Below are positions 38,101 to 53,100 of a stretch of 64,000 nt of DNA, in pieces. A program made the position numbers and the translations under genes. The notes under the pieces were generated by a model. The model searched no databases. It was not told where the DNA came from and saw only the letters and a list, made by a program, of their open reading frames with translations. This DNA is from Tetranychus cinnabarinus (lineage: Eukaryota; Arthropoda; Arachnida; Trombidiformes; Tetranychidae), in NCBI GenBank assembly GCA_022266195.1, contig WHVY01000006.1, positions 3,224,001 through 3,288,000 on the forward strand, in the 5' to 3' direction. How positions within the stretch are numbered: position 1 is the first letter of the stretch; every line of letters starts with the position of its first letter.

Positions 38101-41100
38101 ATTGCAATGTTGACTCGTTTCACTAATTGATTTATTCATTTGGTGCGATTGAGAGAAGAAAAAAAAAGATTAAATTGAAGATGAAATTGAAACTAAAGCT
38201 TGCCTTGAGGTGAGAAAAGTTACACTTTCAAGATCAATGATCATTTTTTATTTGCAATCGGAAAGGAAAATCTCTCTTCATTTCTTTTCATTCGTCTTCA
38301 TCATCAACATCTTTAGAATTTTTCTCTTTTCTCTTTTTTATTCTCCACCATCTTCTTCCAACACTAGACGAGTTACTTGTTATGCTACCAGTTTACTTAT
38401 CCTCTCTTCCCTCTATCATGATTCTTGAGACACTTTGTCTTTCACTTCAAAACCAATTGCTATAATAATAGATGAGGTTCAACTATCGATTGGTTGATTT
38501 ACTCTTTGAATTTTAGCTTTTTTCCTCTCCTCTTCATCTTCTCCACCTTTTCCAATCTTTGTGTTTTCTCTTTCTTTTCGCAACATTTTCAAAGTTATCA
38601 ACATTTGACTTCAACTTGTTTCATCTGATGTACCTCGAGTCTCATTCTGTTTCTTGCGTTGTTGACTTTTAACTTCATTTTCAACATTGATGGTTGATTT
38701 TTTAGGTAAAGACAAAAAGAAGTGAAGAAAAGAGAAACCAGAGAAATAAGGTTTTCAAATCATTTTGGTTTCTCTCATAATGACCAGTTTATCAAACCAC
38801 AGAAACAAAGAAGAGAAGTTGCAATTCAATTTATCGCTTTCAATTTGAACCAAATTGAACACAATCATATCACATGAAGTAAGCAAAATCCTTGTCAGAT
38901 AAAGTTGAATTTCTGAAAAGCAATTGAAACCTCAAACAAAATTGCGTCAAATTTGATTGGTTAACTTTTCATTTTCTTTTTATTCGTTTTTTGCTTCTTC
39001 TTGTGAAGGCTTTTCAAGTTTACATGGTTAACAGGTTGATTAGGATACATGTTGAAGGGCCAAATTAAATAGCGGATTGATTCAATTGTGAAATGAATCA
39101 ATTGAAGGAAGAAACAGATAAATGCAGACAGCTAATTAACAGACTTTCAATCCATCAAATTGTCTTTCTAATTGGTTAACAAAACGAAGAGAAGTAAAGA
39201 GAATGAAAGAAAAAAAGCAATTGTAATTGTAATCCTACATTGTTCCATTGAAACTAAGTTGAACTCAAGACAATCAGGCAAGTTGTTTTTGCTGAGTCCA
39301 TCGAGAGGAAGACAGAGAGAAGGAAAAAAAGAGATGAAAATAGCGATGATTATGTTGATGGAAGAAAAGGTCAATTACCAAAATTACCTTTTTTTCTCGA
39401 AAACCTGTTAAAGATGCAAAGAGTCAGTTCAACTCGAATTCAAATTGCTTTCATTACAACTGATAAATTGTTAATCACTGATCACGGAAAATAGTTTTTT
39501 ACATCAACATAAACACATCAATTAAAGAGTTTTATTCACACTTGATCCCTCAATAGTTGAACCTAATGAGGCTCATCTTGCTGCATCAGGTTGACTACCA
39601 TCTCGGCCTCTTACGAGGCTTTACTTTGCTCGACTTTTAAACTATTAATAAATGGAAAAGATGAAAATCTTTTTTTGTCTTGCATTGGAATCCAAGTCGA
39701 CTTGGAAATGTTTTGATTGTTCCAATGAGCCAATCAATTTGTGTCAACAAGCACAAGTAAAGATGGCGAAATGTAATTAAAAAAGAAAAGCTTAGAGAGC
39801 AATGAGGGAAAATGAAGGTTGACTGTTGTGATTGTGCAAAATTGCGTCTTTGTAAGAAAAAGATTTTCTCTTTTTTCTCTTCTTCCCATTTCCACATTCT
39901 TGATATTCTTTTTCATTTCAATCAAATGATAAATTAATATATTTTTCCTTCTTATATGGAACAATTGTTGTGAACATTTTTATTTCTTTTCGTTATCATT
40001 TTTTCTTGTTAACTTGTTCATCTCTATTTTGTCATAACCATGTCAATTGTGAGAGAAACAAAAAACTGTTTACTCCAACTTTTGGGTCTTTACTCATTTA
40101 ATTCGAGGTGGCAACAATAGAGACTAAAACTCATCAGCAAATTGATAAGTTAATCATTGCCAATCTAAATTGACTCTTGCCCTTGTTGGCAAAAGTCATC
40201 AAGTGAGTTGATTCTCATAATCTATTTAATCGGTCAAAATTTATTTTCTTGACCTTGTTTTTGTGCTTTCCCCATTTCCAAATGAGCCAACGTCAGTGTG
40301 GACATTCTCAGAAATGTCCAAGTCGAAGAAGAAGAAAAAAAAGTTGAAATCATTAATTGTTCAAGTGAAATGTGAATGACAGATTTTTACTTGTGAAAAT
40401 TCATTCTAAGGCCAACATTGGCTTATCGGTTTTGTATAAATTATCGTTACACTTAGTTATTGAGTTTAGGGTCATGCTGAGTTTTTCAGGTGAACAAAAT
40501 TGAATAGAGTAAAAGATTGTAAGACAAAAGAGTTTGCTATTTCTTCTTCCCTTGGACTGCTTAATAATGAAGATATTACATTTTCTAAGTGATTCTCATG
40601 TTCGCATTTCCTTTACACATCCTTTACTTTCGCTCAACTCCCAGCAAGAATTATATTCACTCCCAGAGATTCCCTGTCAAATCTTGTAAGATATTATTGT
40701 AATACTTGCAGTCTTGTTGCATCTCTTTCTTTTTCTCTTTTTTTCTCAAGGATAACATGAAAGCAATGAGAATCTTTCCCAGAAAAGATATCAATCCTTT
40801 GGAAAGGGAATAAGTAATGCAAAAGAATAAGCATTGAAATCCCTTTTTTCCATGTTGACAGTTGAGCATTTCTATTTTCCTGCAACATGTTGGACGATCT
40901 ATATTTTCCTTCTCATCGTTTCCACGTTTTAAGACAATTGTAAACTAGAGACGATGAAAAACTAAAGCAAAAAGATTGACTCGAAACTGAGTTAAGCAGT
41001 AGATGAAATGCTAGTGTTAACACTTGGAATTTTGAAGCAAAAAAGAATAGTTAACTTTGAATAGAGAAATTCAGATTTTTCAAACTATGCATGAAATAAA

Positions 41101-44100
41101 AGAAAAGTGAACTCGAAAAAAGTTCAACTTTCAATGTTAAAGTTTTGCTTATTTGCACTACTAAGGATTACGAAAAAGTGATCCATAAGGGTGCTTTCCA
41201 TGATCTGTTGGTGGAACATTTTTTTACTGTTTTCGTTTCGCTTTTTTTAAATTTTATCCATTCCGGTAAGCTGATGGTACATGCGATGAGACGAATTAAG
41301 AGTAAATACTTTAAATTCCTGGAGATCAATTGCTCAAGCAAAGTTATTCAGTGCTTCTATTGAAATTTACTTAAGAAAAATAACTTACTAAACCAGAATA
41401 ATCGCCGAATTTCAAGGAATTTTCTCAATGAAAGTAATTCACATCTTATTCAAGACCCAATGAGGACTCAATGACAAGCGAAAAGCACACAAAGGGAGTT
41501 GATTCGAAATCGTGGGATTTCAGTTTCAGACAATTTAGACAATCGAATTTGATCGGATTAAATTTTACTCAGACAATCGATTCTAGACAAGACGACATAC
41601 AAATTAATGAAAGACTGATATTAGACTGCATGAAAGGTGGAGATTTGTAGGTTTAGCATCTCAACTCTTTTCATCTCGAATGTCAATTTACTCCAACATT
41701 TTCGTCTGAGATTTTACTGAAACTTATTAATAAAGTAATGAACTTTTTCTTATTTTCTATTATAATCTTATCTAATCTCAAGGGTGGTTGAAATTTTAAT
41801 CAAAACTGTTCTTTGATCGAATGTCAATTCTAGAATCTTTTTCAAGGTTAACTTAATCATGCTATTGTTGAGTTGATCTAAGCAAAGTCGGCTTCATTTT
41901 GAGAAAACCCAGACTTGAACATTGGCACAAAAGTGCAACACTTTTTTTAAACACTTTTTCCATTGGGTTATGAAAAGAAAAATTAATAAACCAAATTCCG
42001 TTATCTTTTTAATCTATTGTACCTTTTAACCCATTATTATCATTACTTTTCTTTATTCAATGTTAAGAGGATTAACTTATTATTACATTATTATAAGGTT
42101 ATCAAGGGAAACATTTGCTCAACTGATATTGTACAAAAGGTTTAATAACAATGCTTATCTGAAAGTGAAACAAAGAAAATGCAAAAAGATAGAAAAAATT
42201 CTTCTCTTTACTTTTACTTTTATCTTTCGAAAAAATGATAATTAGTTTGTTTTCTATTAAGTTTACATTAATTTAAACAATGATATTCATGGATAATGAA
42301 TCTGATTGCATGATTAAAGTTCATTATTTGTTGCAACTTGTCAACTGGTGAAAGTCAAAATCAATGCGAAAAGAACTGATTAGACGATCACATTGATCGA
42401 ATGTCGAATTTTCAGAAGTTGGAAGACAAAAGATGAAAATGAAAGTGTTTCAAGGAATTTGGCATCAATTCTTGAAATCTTTTATTCCAGATGATGAGGT
42501 AGTGAGAATGATGAGAGTCATTTATAATCGAGCTGAAAATCTTTCACTTTCCCTATGAAGAAACTTTTATTTGAAAAACATTTTGTTCCAACAAAATACA
42601 ACTGTTTTTATGTTGAACTTTTTATGTTTTCCTGTTTTCCATCATCAAGAAACTAGTTGCACTTTTGGATTCATCACCATCAACAGAAGCAACATTTTTC
42701 TTATTGTCTTTTCATATTTTCTCTTCTTCTTCTCATGAACAATTGTTTTTTCATGGAAGGATAAGTCAGCATTGAAAATTATCTAATATAATTCAATGTA
42801 TACACTTTAACACAGTTTTGCTCATCAATCTAATTATCTGCCTTTTGTCTTTTCTTGTCTCTTGTTCTAAATTTTGGTTTTTCATCAGTATCACTTTCAC
42901 TTTTTCTGTCTAAAAATTGTCTTCTCACCATGCTATTGCAACTGATTTTAAACTTCTTTTTATTTCTTATTCGCTTTCAATATTTTACACTTAACTAGCC
43001 TCTTACTTTTTTTGCGTTTTCATTATTATTATATTATTGCACTATTCTGGGATGTTTTATGGTAAATGGCTTTTGGTGCTACTTACATGATTTGTAAAGA
43101 AAGAAAAGGCATAAGAATCTCTTAAGCAACGAAATTGCACACTTACAGACAGAATTTTTCAAGTAGAAAGACTTTTAGCCAATAACGGAAGATAGATTGC
43201 GTATCATGGCGAAGGTCACCTAAGCCATTTTTCGGTAATTGTTCCGAATGATAATGATATTAGTAGTCAAATTGAGGTCAGGCTCAGATTTTCTCTCTGA
43301 GATTATTCATCGAGAAGTATGATTTAACTCACTATACACAAACTTCTACAATGCCTTGATCACGTTTTATCGCTATTAAGTCGTTTAACTTCGAATGAGT
43401 GTCAGATGGCCAGATCATGTTTAAAATCGATTTCGATTGGATCAACATTGTTCTTTTAGAATAAACAAAAAATGTACAGCTGCTTTGCACGATATGACAT
43501 TTATTTCGTCTGTTTCTAAGAACGGCAAAGGTGCGTATTAGTGGAGAACTTTTACACGATTCAAAATTCTGCTTATCTTAGCGTTTGATTGAGCTAGTGA
43601 GCTTAGTGAAGCTTGGCTTGGCCCTGGGCGCTGTTACGCCAGTCTAACTTTTAATTCGTCCCAATTCGTCTTTCAAATTTAACGGTTTTGAGGAAACTCG
43701 TGTTTCTTTTTGATGAAGCAAGTTATCGACTTGTATTGTTAGTCCCCCCATTTTCTACTCTTTGTAACCATGAGCTCGTACTCACTGCTGGGTTTCATGG
43801 GAAATTTCACAATTCTTCATTTCTAAACTTTTGCTCACTTTACTCCTTTATGTCCTTTGTTATACACTCAAACTATATCGATATTTTCTGTCAATACAAT
43901 GCAATACAACCCGAAAAAAGGTAAAAGACCGATAAAATTCCATCATTTACCATCAGAGTTATCTGCCTCTTTCTAATGAATCATTACAGCTATCGTTTTC
44001 TTGATCGCTCAAACCAACACAGTAACAAATGATTTCCTTAACATATTAAATCAAGAGTGTAGTTTCCTGTGTAAAAATGGTTTGATAAAAGCAAGTTAAA

Positions 44101-47100
44101 GTTACAAGTAAAAAAATCAACCACAAAATGCAACGCACAAGTGACCAAAGCTACTCTAAATGGTTAAAAACAAAAATTGTTTCTAATCTTTGCTTCTGCA
44201 TTTCCCTTCTTCTTTTTTCCTTTATTCCTTTGTTTTTTCATCTTTATTTATTCAACCTTTCATAACTAGTATATCATCATCATCATCATCAATAACTAAT
44301 GAACTCGAGTTTATCAATTATAATGGTTTGTTTACTTTGCTTGGAAAAATCGCAGCAAAATGAAAAGTCCAAAGTAATAGAGTAATAAAAATCAACTTTT
44401 AATCACCAAGCAAGCCATCAATGTAAATGCATTATTTTGTTATGTAAAGTAAAACAAAAATTCAAGTCAACAATCGTAATCAAGTAAACATGGTAAAGTC
44501 AACTGTCGTCATTACCAGGTGCAGACCTCAGACATTAACCTTTCAATTATTTACCAACCTTCATGATTATCCAATTTAATCTTTAATTGTTTCTCTCTTT
44601 ACCATTCTCCATTTGAAAAGTTCATTCTTTATTGATAAACTTTGGATGAACAATTCGAGCCAATTTTCCAAATTAATTTTCATTTCTTTAAACAGTTGAT
44701 CAAATGTTGAAGAGCTTCAAGAGAATTAATATTTCCATTGAAAGTCAACAAAATTTTCAAATCAATTCTTCGACATTTTAAAGTCAACATTCGACTAAAG
44801 GTTCGACGCTCATTAACTAGTTAAATGAATATTTCATTCGCAATTATTCATATTGCTGGCCTTTTCGTTTTCGTTACTCTTTGGAAGAAAAAACTTTTTC
44901 TCTTTTGTTTCATCAGATTCTTATAAAACTTGGATTGGTGGAAATTAATAGCTTCAGATTTAACGATAATTCTAATGAGTAGTTTCTTATTCTTTCCTGT
45001 AACTTTGTTTTTGTCAAATGTTCATTAGACTTGACGCTCTCAACAATCAACTTGATCAAAATGCAAATGCATTCGATATCAGACTGCCAACTCAAACGTT
45101 CAAGGTGTTTAACCAAGAATTGTGTAAAGGTGAGATTAGAAGGAAAATGAAAGAAAAGATTGACTTTTATTCAGTTATACATTTTGTCCCTGAAATTAGT
45201 CCTTGTTTCAACCCTTTCATTCCATTCTTTTCCTTCTTATCCTGTAAACAGCATGTTGATGGATGTGGTCAAAGAAAAGCTGATTAACACTGATAAAGGA
45301 CAAGAATAAATTCTATCGAGTTAATGAGAAGAGACCAGTTCTGTCTCATGTTGAACCTCACATGGTGATTAAATATTAATGAACCAGTTTTACATTTTGT
45401 CTGCCAACTGCTAAATAGATTAATGTCTTAGTAGATTTGGCATCATGACATGATTATCAACTTTTTGTATCATTTAACTTTTCATTTTGGGCAACATTCT
45501 ATCACCAAAACTACTTTTGAGTAAAAATTTTTCCTCCAAACTCAATTCGACGATAAAACTTTCAAGTTTGAAATGAAACATTCTTGTACCTTTAAAAGCA
45601 TTCAATTTATGCAATATGAAAAATGTGTACCAATTGATTATCGAAAAGTGATGTTGAACTATTTTCTCGATTTTCACTCGATTCTCATTCGGAACAAATT
45701 GATGAATTTTATTCAGCTTGAGCAAAACTCTTGATTCTTGATTCTGCTAGTAATGCAAAACATTTTTTCGGATAAAAAATGAAAACTAGATTAAGATAAC
45801 AGATTCTTGTCAATCTATTTATTCACTCAATTATTAATTCAATATTTACTCATCATTTTTCCACCCACAAAAGCTACCATGTTTAATCCACTTTCTTTAC
45901 TCTTGCCTTTATCGAAACTTATTCTTCTCTTTCTCCCTCTTTTACCCATGAGATTTGGGCAATTGAATGGTTAAACTACATTAGATTGAGAATAATATTT
46001 CATTATTCACAGATAATGAAGAGAAAGCATAGTAAACTATCCAAGGATTTGAAAGGTCTCACAACGAGAAATGCAAGGTGAAATGTTGATTGATGCATGG
46101 TCCATTTTATTCTGAATCTTAGGCCGATTTAACGATTGTCTTTTACACCAAAAAAATGAACTTTGCTTCCATTCTTATACAAGTCCAATTAGCTACATAT
46201 AACTCTCTCAGATTTTCATTAAAGTATGATATGAGTCATTATACGCAATTTCAAATAATATTTGATTTAATTCTCTACATTTATTTGTAATTTAGCTAAA
46301 GGTATGTAGTGAAGGAAAAACAGTTGAAAAGATTGATCCGTCGAATTTACATTTTTGTATAAAAAAAGTGTCTTCAATAGTCAAAAAATAAACTGTCTGA
46401 TCCATTCATGGTTATCCTCACATTGTTTCGAGAGGAGCAAAGATCATTCGTTAGGGCACCAGCGGTGTTACCGACATCTTTAATGTTCCCCCCGAGACCA
46501 TCAGTCACATCCTTGGCTATGTTATCCAATCCATAGGCTATACTTTTACTTGTTTAGTTACTCATTTTTACTTAAATATTTACGTCTGAATAAATATCAT
46601 CATTGATAACAATAGAAACACACTCGTGGAAGTTAATAAACACTGTAAAGGTTCAAAGATTATGATACGATGTAATTCACCTGCGAATGATCAAATTACC
46701 TTCTACTCTTTACTTTATTTACTCATTTTAGCTGGTAACTTGAAGGTTATTTGAATGTTAGCTTAAATTTTATTTTATTTGCATGTAAATATCACAATAA
46801 CGAGGTAATTTAAATATCAGCTCGTGTTAAATTTTATTGTATTTGCTTTTAAATTATCATAAGTATACATGGATAAGGCCATCGGCTCAGGGTATCAAAA
46901 TGTATTGATATTGAGCAAGTGCTGATGTAGCCAGTGAAATTGAATTGAGCTTAGATTTGTTTACCTTCAAAGTGAAATGATAGTTTTTTCCCTCGCATTG
47001 ACCGTAAAGACAAAAGTTATCACAATTTAACTCGACAATGATTATACTTTGATTGAATTGTCTTTCCAATCAAGGCGTCTATTTGATGGTTCAAACGAAT

Positions 47101-50100
47101 TGAATGCATTGAAGAGAAAAAACATTCGATTGCGTTGAGAATTCTGTTCAAATCTGCCAATCTGTAAGAACTCAGACAACCCGTGTCAATTTTTCGAAGC
47201 AAGAGAAAAGAATTTTTTTGGAATGAAAGATGAAAGTTTTAGACAGAAAACTGAAGTATTTTAAAATTCAGAATTTTAATCAAAATTTTCCTTTTCTGAC
47301 CTTTTCTAAAAGGTTTTCCTGCATAAATTTGTAACTGAAAATGGAAATTTGGGTTTCAACAAGAAAATGTTTAAGAAAAATATCATTCCAATATCAACAG
47401 TTATTCCAAAGAAAATATTTTCACTTTATTATTAAATCAAAATTATTGAAGCCAAATATTTTCATCATGTTATTACATCCAATATCCATGGTGGAAAAGA
47501 GAAAAATATGTTTTCGTTATTTAACAGATTTTTTGTTCCATTCTCTTTCAACGAAAGAGAATTTGGATGAAAACACAAAAAAAGAAAAAAACTTTTCAGA
47601 TTGATTCTGCCAATCAGACTGCCATTCAAGTGTAAAGTAAATTGTTTCACGGCGATGAACTTGAATGATATGAATTTAATGCATCTCATGTCATTATTGC
47701 CACCATTAATGGTAAAATTATTTAGATTGATTAGTGATGATAAAATGAATAATCAATTGGATTGATTGATGAATGGAAATTTGTTGATGAAGATAATTTT
47801 TGAATGTAAAGGGAAAACTAACGAACAGAAATGAATCAATCTTTTAATTTTGATGTTTCAATTCAACTTTTTGCATCCTTTAAAAGTTAACCAACAATTG
47901 TTTCAATAAACATAAAAGACTTTAATCAACGACAGAAAATTTCAACTTGTCAACCATTTTCATCATGAATTTTCATTCTTTGTTTTCAAAAGTAAATCTC
48001 ATTCCGATTGTCATTCAACTTTTAAAACTTTTTTTCTTCTTCCTCTTTACTTCTGGTTAAACTCCACTCTTAACTCAACATTGACCATCATGGATGAATA
48101 TCAGATGGACAATGTGTCATCAAGGTTTACTAATGCATTTATATCACCAAATATTGCATTTCATTTTGACACCAATTCTCATGAGGAAAAGTGTTAAATT
48201 GAAAGTCAATATCTTTTAATATCATCAATCAACATTCATTTTGCGAACAGTTTCTCTTCTTTTCTCTTCATAACTCATCTCACCACTAAACCCATCATCA
48301 GCATCATCTTCATCGAGTAAATAATAACTAATTTATTTCACATTTTTTCGTCTTCTTTTACTTTTTTGTCTTTTTCCATTAAACTTTTGCCTCTTCTCAT
48401 TCATAATTAAATTGACTTTTTGCATCGTCAACTGGTCAACCCTTTTGATTTTCCAAGTTCATTATGATTAGTAGATTTACAGGTGTAAATGGTACGATAT
48501 AATTGCAAGGTTAGTCGAGGTTTATCGAGAAATTTTGTTTAATCGAATGAGCTTTTGACATTTTCAGTTCGCTCGTTTTTTCTATTCTCTCGAAATTCAA
48601 TTGCAACCTGTAAATTGACAATTTCAAGGTTTACTCATTAGCAACTTTGCTTTGGTCAATTTAACATTTCAAAGTTTAATTGGCCGAAGAAAAGAGTTGA
48701 CTAAAAGTGTTGAAAGGTTGACGTTGAAATGGACAAAATCAGTTATTTAATTGGATGAAATTAATTTGCAAAGTTGACTTCAAAGGCTTCAGACTTTGCA
48801 TTTCCTTTTTTTAGAAATTTTATTCTTTATTCTATCTGAAAACGAAAAATATTTCGATTTTTCATGAAAGGTTCTTTTATTGAAATTCAGCCTCTCTGTT
48901 CAATGGTTAGTATCTTAGATCGAACCTAATTTCAACTTTATAAGTTTCGATGAAACTCTTTTCCAGTTTGACTGACCGTTTTTGTTGGTCATTTTGATTC
49001 CAAAAAAGAGTTGAAAGTGTCTCTTGAGGCTTTGCATTTTGATCCAGCAAAGCTGTTGAAGTAATGATGAAACTGATTTTGAACTTTTGTTGAAACATTT
49101 CAACATTTGCTATGTTCCACTTGTTTCAATGTTTTTAAATTTTCTGTTTTTTCTCTCCTTTTTTCCTTATCATTTTACAGAATTGAATCATCTTTACAAG
49201 TCCTTTTTATTTCCATGCATTGGACTTCTTTCGTTTCTCGGATTAATTGGAATATCAATTTACGCATATAACTCGAAAAGACGCAAATCTATTGTACCAA
49301 GTGACGATGATTCAAAGGCAAGGTAAGATATCGAAGGGTTTGTTTGGTTAGCAATTAAATTGATCAACTTTTATTTTAAATGAAATAATTCAATAAATTA
49401 ATTTTCACTTTCATTTCATCATTTGTTTCATGATATTAATGCTCGGAAAATGTGAAAACCCAAAAGTCCAAATTTAAGCCGAAAGTCAAATAAAATAAGC
49501 CCAAAATCATCAAACATCCGAACTCCCGATGTAATACCTTTGAGAATCAATGATTCAGGTAATTATTATCTTTGATTATTTCCTAGTGAGAATTGATTAT
49601 ATTTACTTTTAGCTTCATAATTCATCAGATTATCCAATGTGAAACTTGTCTGGTGAATCTAATGGAAAAAAGGTTGAACAAAAGAAAAAATTGAAGCAAA
49701 AATAATATTTTCTCGCCCAAGATGTGTGTTTTTTCAAAGATTTTTCTTAAGTTCGATAAGAGGCAATCAAATCATAGTCTACTTTATCAGACTGAACATG
49801 GTAGTGCGACGTTTTCAGACTATTTTGTATCACTAGCGATAGTAACGACAATAGCAAAACAACGATTGAACATAGGCTTAGTCAATACCATCATCGCATC
49901 TTAATGGGTTAACATGTCCTGTCGAGATACAGTCTCGAACAGACCTTAAGTTTTACCTTGTGCTTGAACCATGTCTAGACCAATGAAGACAAAAAGAGTA
50001 ATGAAGAAGACGAGAGACACAATTTTTGTTAGTTGCATTGCACTTTTTTTAATGTCTGATGAAAATTCGCAATCACAATTAAAGAAACTTCACAAGCTTG

Positions 50101-53100
50101 AAACTTAAACTGATATTATTTCTGTGAAATGAACCCATTTAAATACTCGAATTTTATTTGCTTAAACACTCATCTTTTATCATCATTGGCATTTGAATAA
50201 ATATCATCATTGATGATATTATAATAATAGAAACTTAGTAAACGTGGAACTTAATAAACACTTTAAAAGCTCAAAGATTATGATATGATGCAAGTCACCT
50301 GCGAATGTTTAAATCGTCTTCTACTCTCCACTTTAATTACTCATTTTAGCTGGAAAATTAAAGGTTATTTAAATGTTAACTTGTGCTAAATTTTATTCTA
50401 TTTGCTTTTAAATTATCATACTTATACATGGAAGAGGCCGTTAGCTCAGGTGATCAGAATAAATTGATATTCCACAAGTGCTAATATATTCAGTGAAATG
50501 GAATTGGGTTTGAATTTGTTTCACTTTAACGAGAAAGTTTTTTCACTCAAATTGACCGTGGAGACAAAGACTATCACAATTTAAACAGACAATGATTACA
50601 CTTTGATCCAATTGTCTTTCCAATCAAAGCGTCCATTAAATTATTTAAACGCATCGATTGAATTGAAGGATGAAACACTCGATTGCGTTGTGAAAAAAGT
50701 CGAAGCTCGAAATTGTGTTTGGAGCATTTTTTCTCAACTTTTATTTTCTCATCAAAAATATGATTGATGTAAATTTCCGGTTAAATCTTGAATTGAAATG
50801 GCATTTCCATTTGAAAAGACAGTTGAACAGATTCTTAAAGGTCATAATGATAAACATTGGATAATAATAATAATATGTTTTACCCATAAAATGAGCAACG
50901 GAAGGCAAAGTTTTCAAATAATGAAAAAGGAAATGTATGGAAACATTAAAATTATCTGAGCAACTTCCGAACTTAACGTGAGGAAAGAAAAGAGTTGAAC
51001 ATCATTTCGAGTAAAAGAGGCGAATTATCAATGATTCAATCATCTTGATGATCGAAAACAGAAAATGAATACCAGAATGGAAACAATTGAAATGTTTTAC
51101 CAAAGGTTTATCAACAATTTGCTCTCATATCCAACATTTTGTCCATTCAAGGGTTTCCCTTGAAAAAGCTAAACTGAAAAGTCATTTGGTTTCCCATTCA
51201 CTTGTTAAAGTTTTATTTTGAAAAATGTCTCTTTACGCAATTCGAGTTCGACATTTTTGTCTTTCCCTGTCCAGCTTTGAATATTTTTTGCCTTCAATTT
51301 GACCAGATTGTCAACAATTTAAATTGTCTTTATATGTACATTTAGCCAATTTATTCAATTGTCCATGAAAACTAAATGTACTTTTTTTACATTCAACTTT
51401 TACTTTCGTCTTCTTGGATTTTTTCTTGTTGTTTGCCTTTATTTTCATCTGTTTTCATGTTGTTTCAATGGTTCAGCTCTTGATATTAAATGAAACTATT
51501 TTATTACGTTTCTATTTTAACCAGTTAATGAGGCAATTACTTATGATGAAAAATGGAGTAAAGAGGAAATGTTGGATAAAAATGAGACCGTTTTGGCTAC
51601 ACAATTAGATAATTACAGTCAACATGGTTATCCAGATTATTCTGCTTCCAATATTCATGTTCAATTGATTACACACCCGATTGACGATAATATACTTGAC
51701 CAGGTAAGCCTTTCAATTTTCACCAATATAAACCTTTAGGTTAACTTGCAATTCAAGGCGAGACACATTATCTGGTAACATTGTTTATAATGTCTTTTTG
51801 GGTTAACTAAAGTAAATTCAAGATTTGGTTCAACAAGACAATTTATGGACTTTAATCGTAAAATGTAAATATGGTTTCCAACATTATGTAATTATTTACT
51901 TAACCAGAAAATATTTTCATGTCAGAAAAGTCTAAAAATAAAGCAAATTGAAGTAAAAAAAAATGAATGTTTTACTCCAAAAATTGACTTCACTTATGAC
52001 CAGATGTAAACAATGGATATTAACACCCTCTTTTATCTCGTTCATAAACCCTTTGATAGAGCGGTCAATCAAATTTGTTTAAAATCATTCCCAAGACCTT
52101 TAGTCAGACTTCTGACTTTTAGTCCAACTCTTCAAGAAACAATATTTTTTATCATGTTTTGTCTCAACTGTACCTTGACTTGAATTTGACTTTATCGTGG
52201 CAAGGTTAAGCTACTTGTTTTACCATGTTTTTTGTTGAAACTCATGAAAATCTCACTTAATTGAAATCATTTTTTTCTCTTCTCATGTTTTTCTTTCTCC
52301 TTCTCTTCATATTATTCCATGGATATATTTATATTTATTTGTTGTTTGCTTTCGTTCCTCAACATTGATGTTTAATCTTAATACACTTTAATGTACCAAC
52401 AACCATTAATGGTGACAATTGATTGATGGTGTATCACACAAGGATAAAATGACCAATAAATCTGATGATTGCCTTAATGATGGTCAATTTATTCCGGTTC
52501 TCATTCAATTCCAAGAGCATCAGCATATCTTAAAGGTAAATTGGTTAACCGTAAACCTTCATTAGCCAAGCTAAACTCAATAAATGGTTAACAGTTAATC
52601 AACAAGACTTGATCAACATTTTCAACTAAATTTTCAACTTGGATTACCAACGACGCCCATCTGATCAGTTTTGACTTGATTGACTGTTGAGACAATTTAT
52701 TGTCCCGAATCAGATAAATAACAAAGAGATTTATAAGAAAAGATGATCTCAGTTTAGTGCTTAAAAGGCCCAATACTATCAAATATCGATGCCATTATTT
52801 GCCATCATTTTTAGTGTTGATCTATACAATGTTTTATCACAGTTCAATTGAAGCCTTTTTGCCTTGGTTCACATCAAACTAATAACAAGCTTGACTGATT
52901 TGTTTTAATAAAGGGAAAAAAATATCACAATCTTTATTGAGTGACAAAAAAAGTAACTTTATCGAGAGCAATAATATACATTTTACATCGTCAAGTTGAC
53001 AAAGAAATAAAAAGAGACAATCCAATATTCTTGATAAATTACTTGAAATATCAGCAAAGCACAGGGTGAAAATAAAGATCAACACAATTCAATAATGTTA

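Larger units (their letters stand above)
36541..49180 (+). other. 12.6-kb intron of Sidestep-like gene
   Basis: The largest intron in view. It holds CTGGGAGTGAA copies (37635, 40656), an ATC microsatellite (44274-44291), the first copy of a 0.5-kb duplication (46588-47138) and a Gly-rich open fragment on the minus strand (46415-46555). An exon-like segment at 45029-45129 has the wrong phase for this gene. Confidence 0.6.

Noticed and set aside
44274..44291. ATC microsatellite, with a similar GAT run at 22353-22372 and CT run at 59802-59813
   Set aside because: Ordinary short simple repeats with no sign of function.
45029..45129. Exon-like segment with AG and GTGAGA borders encoding Leu-Asp-Ala-Leu-Asn-Asn-Gln...
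   Set aside because: Its length (101 bp) and phase would break the frame between the receptor exons at 36160-36540 and 49181-49322, and it resembles no family I know.
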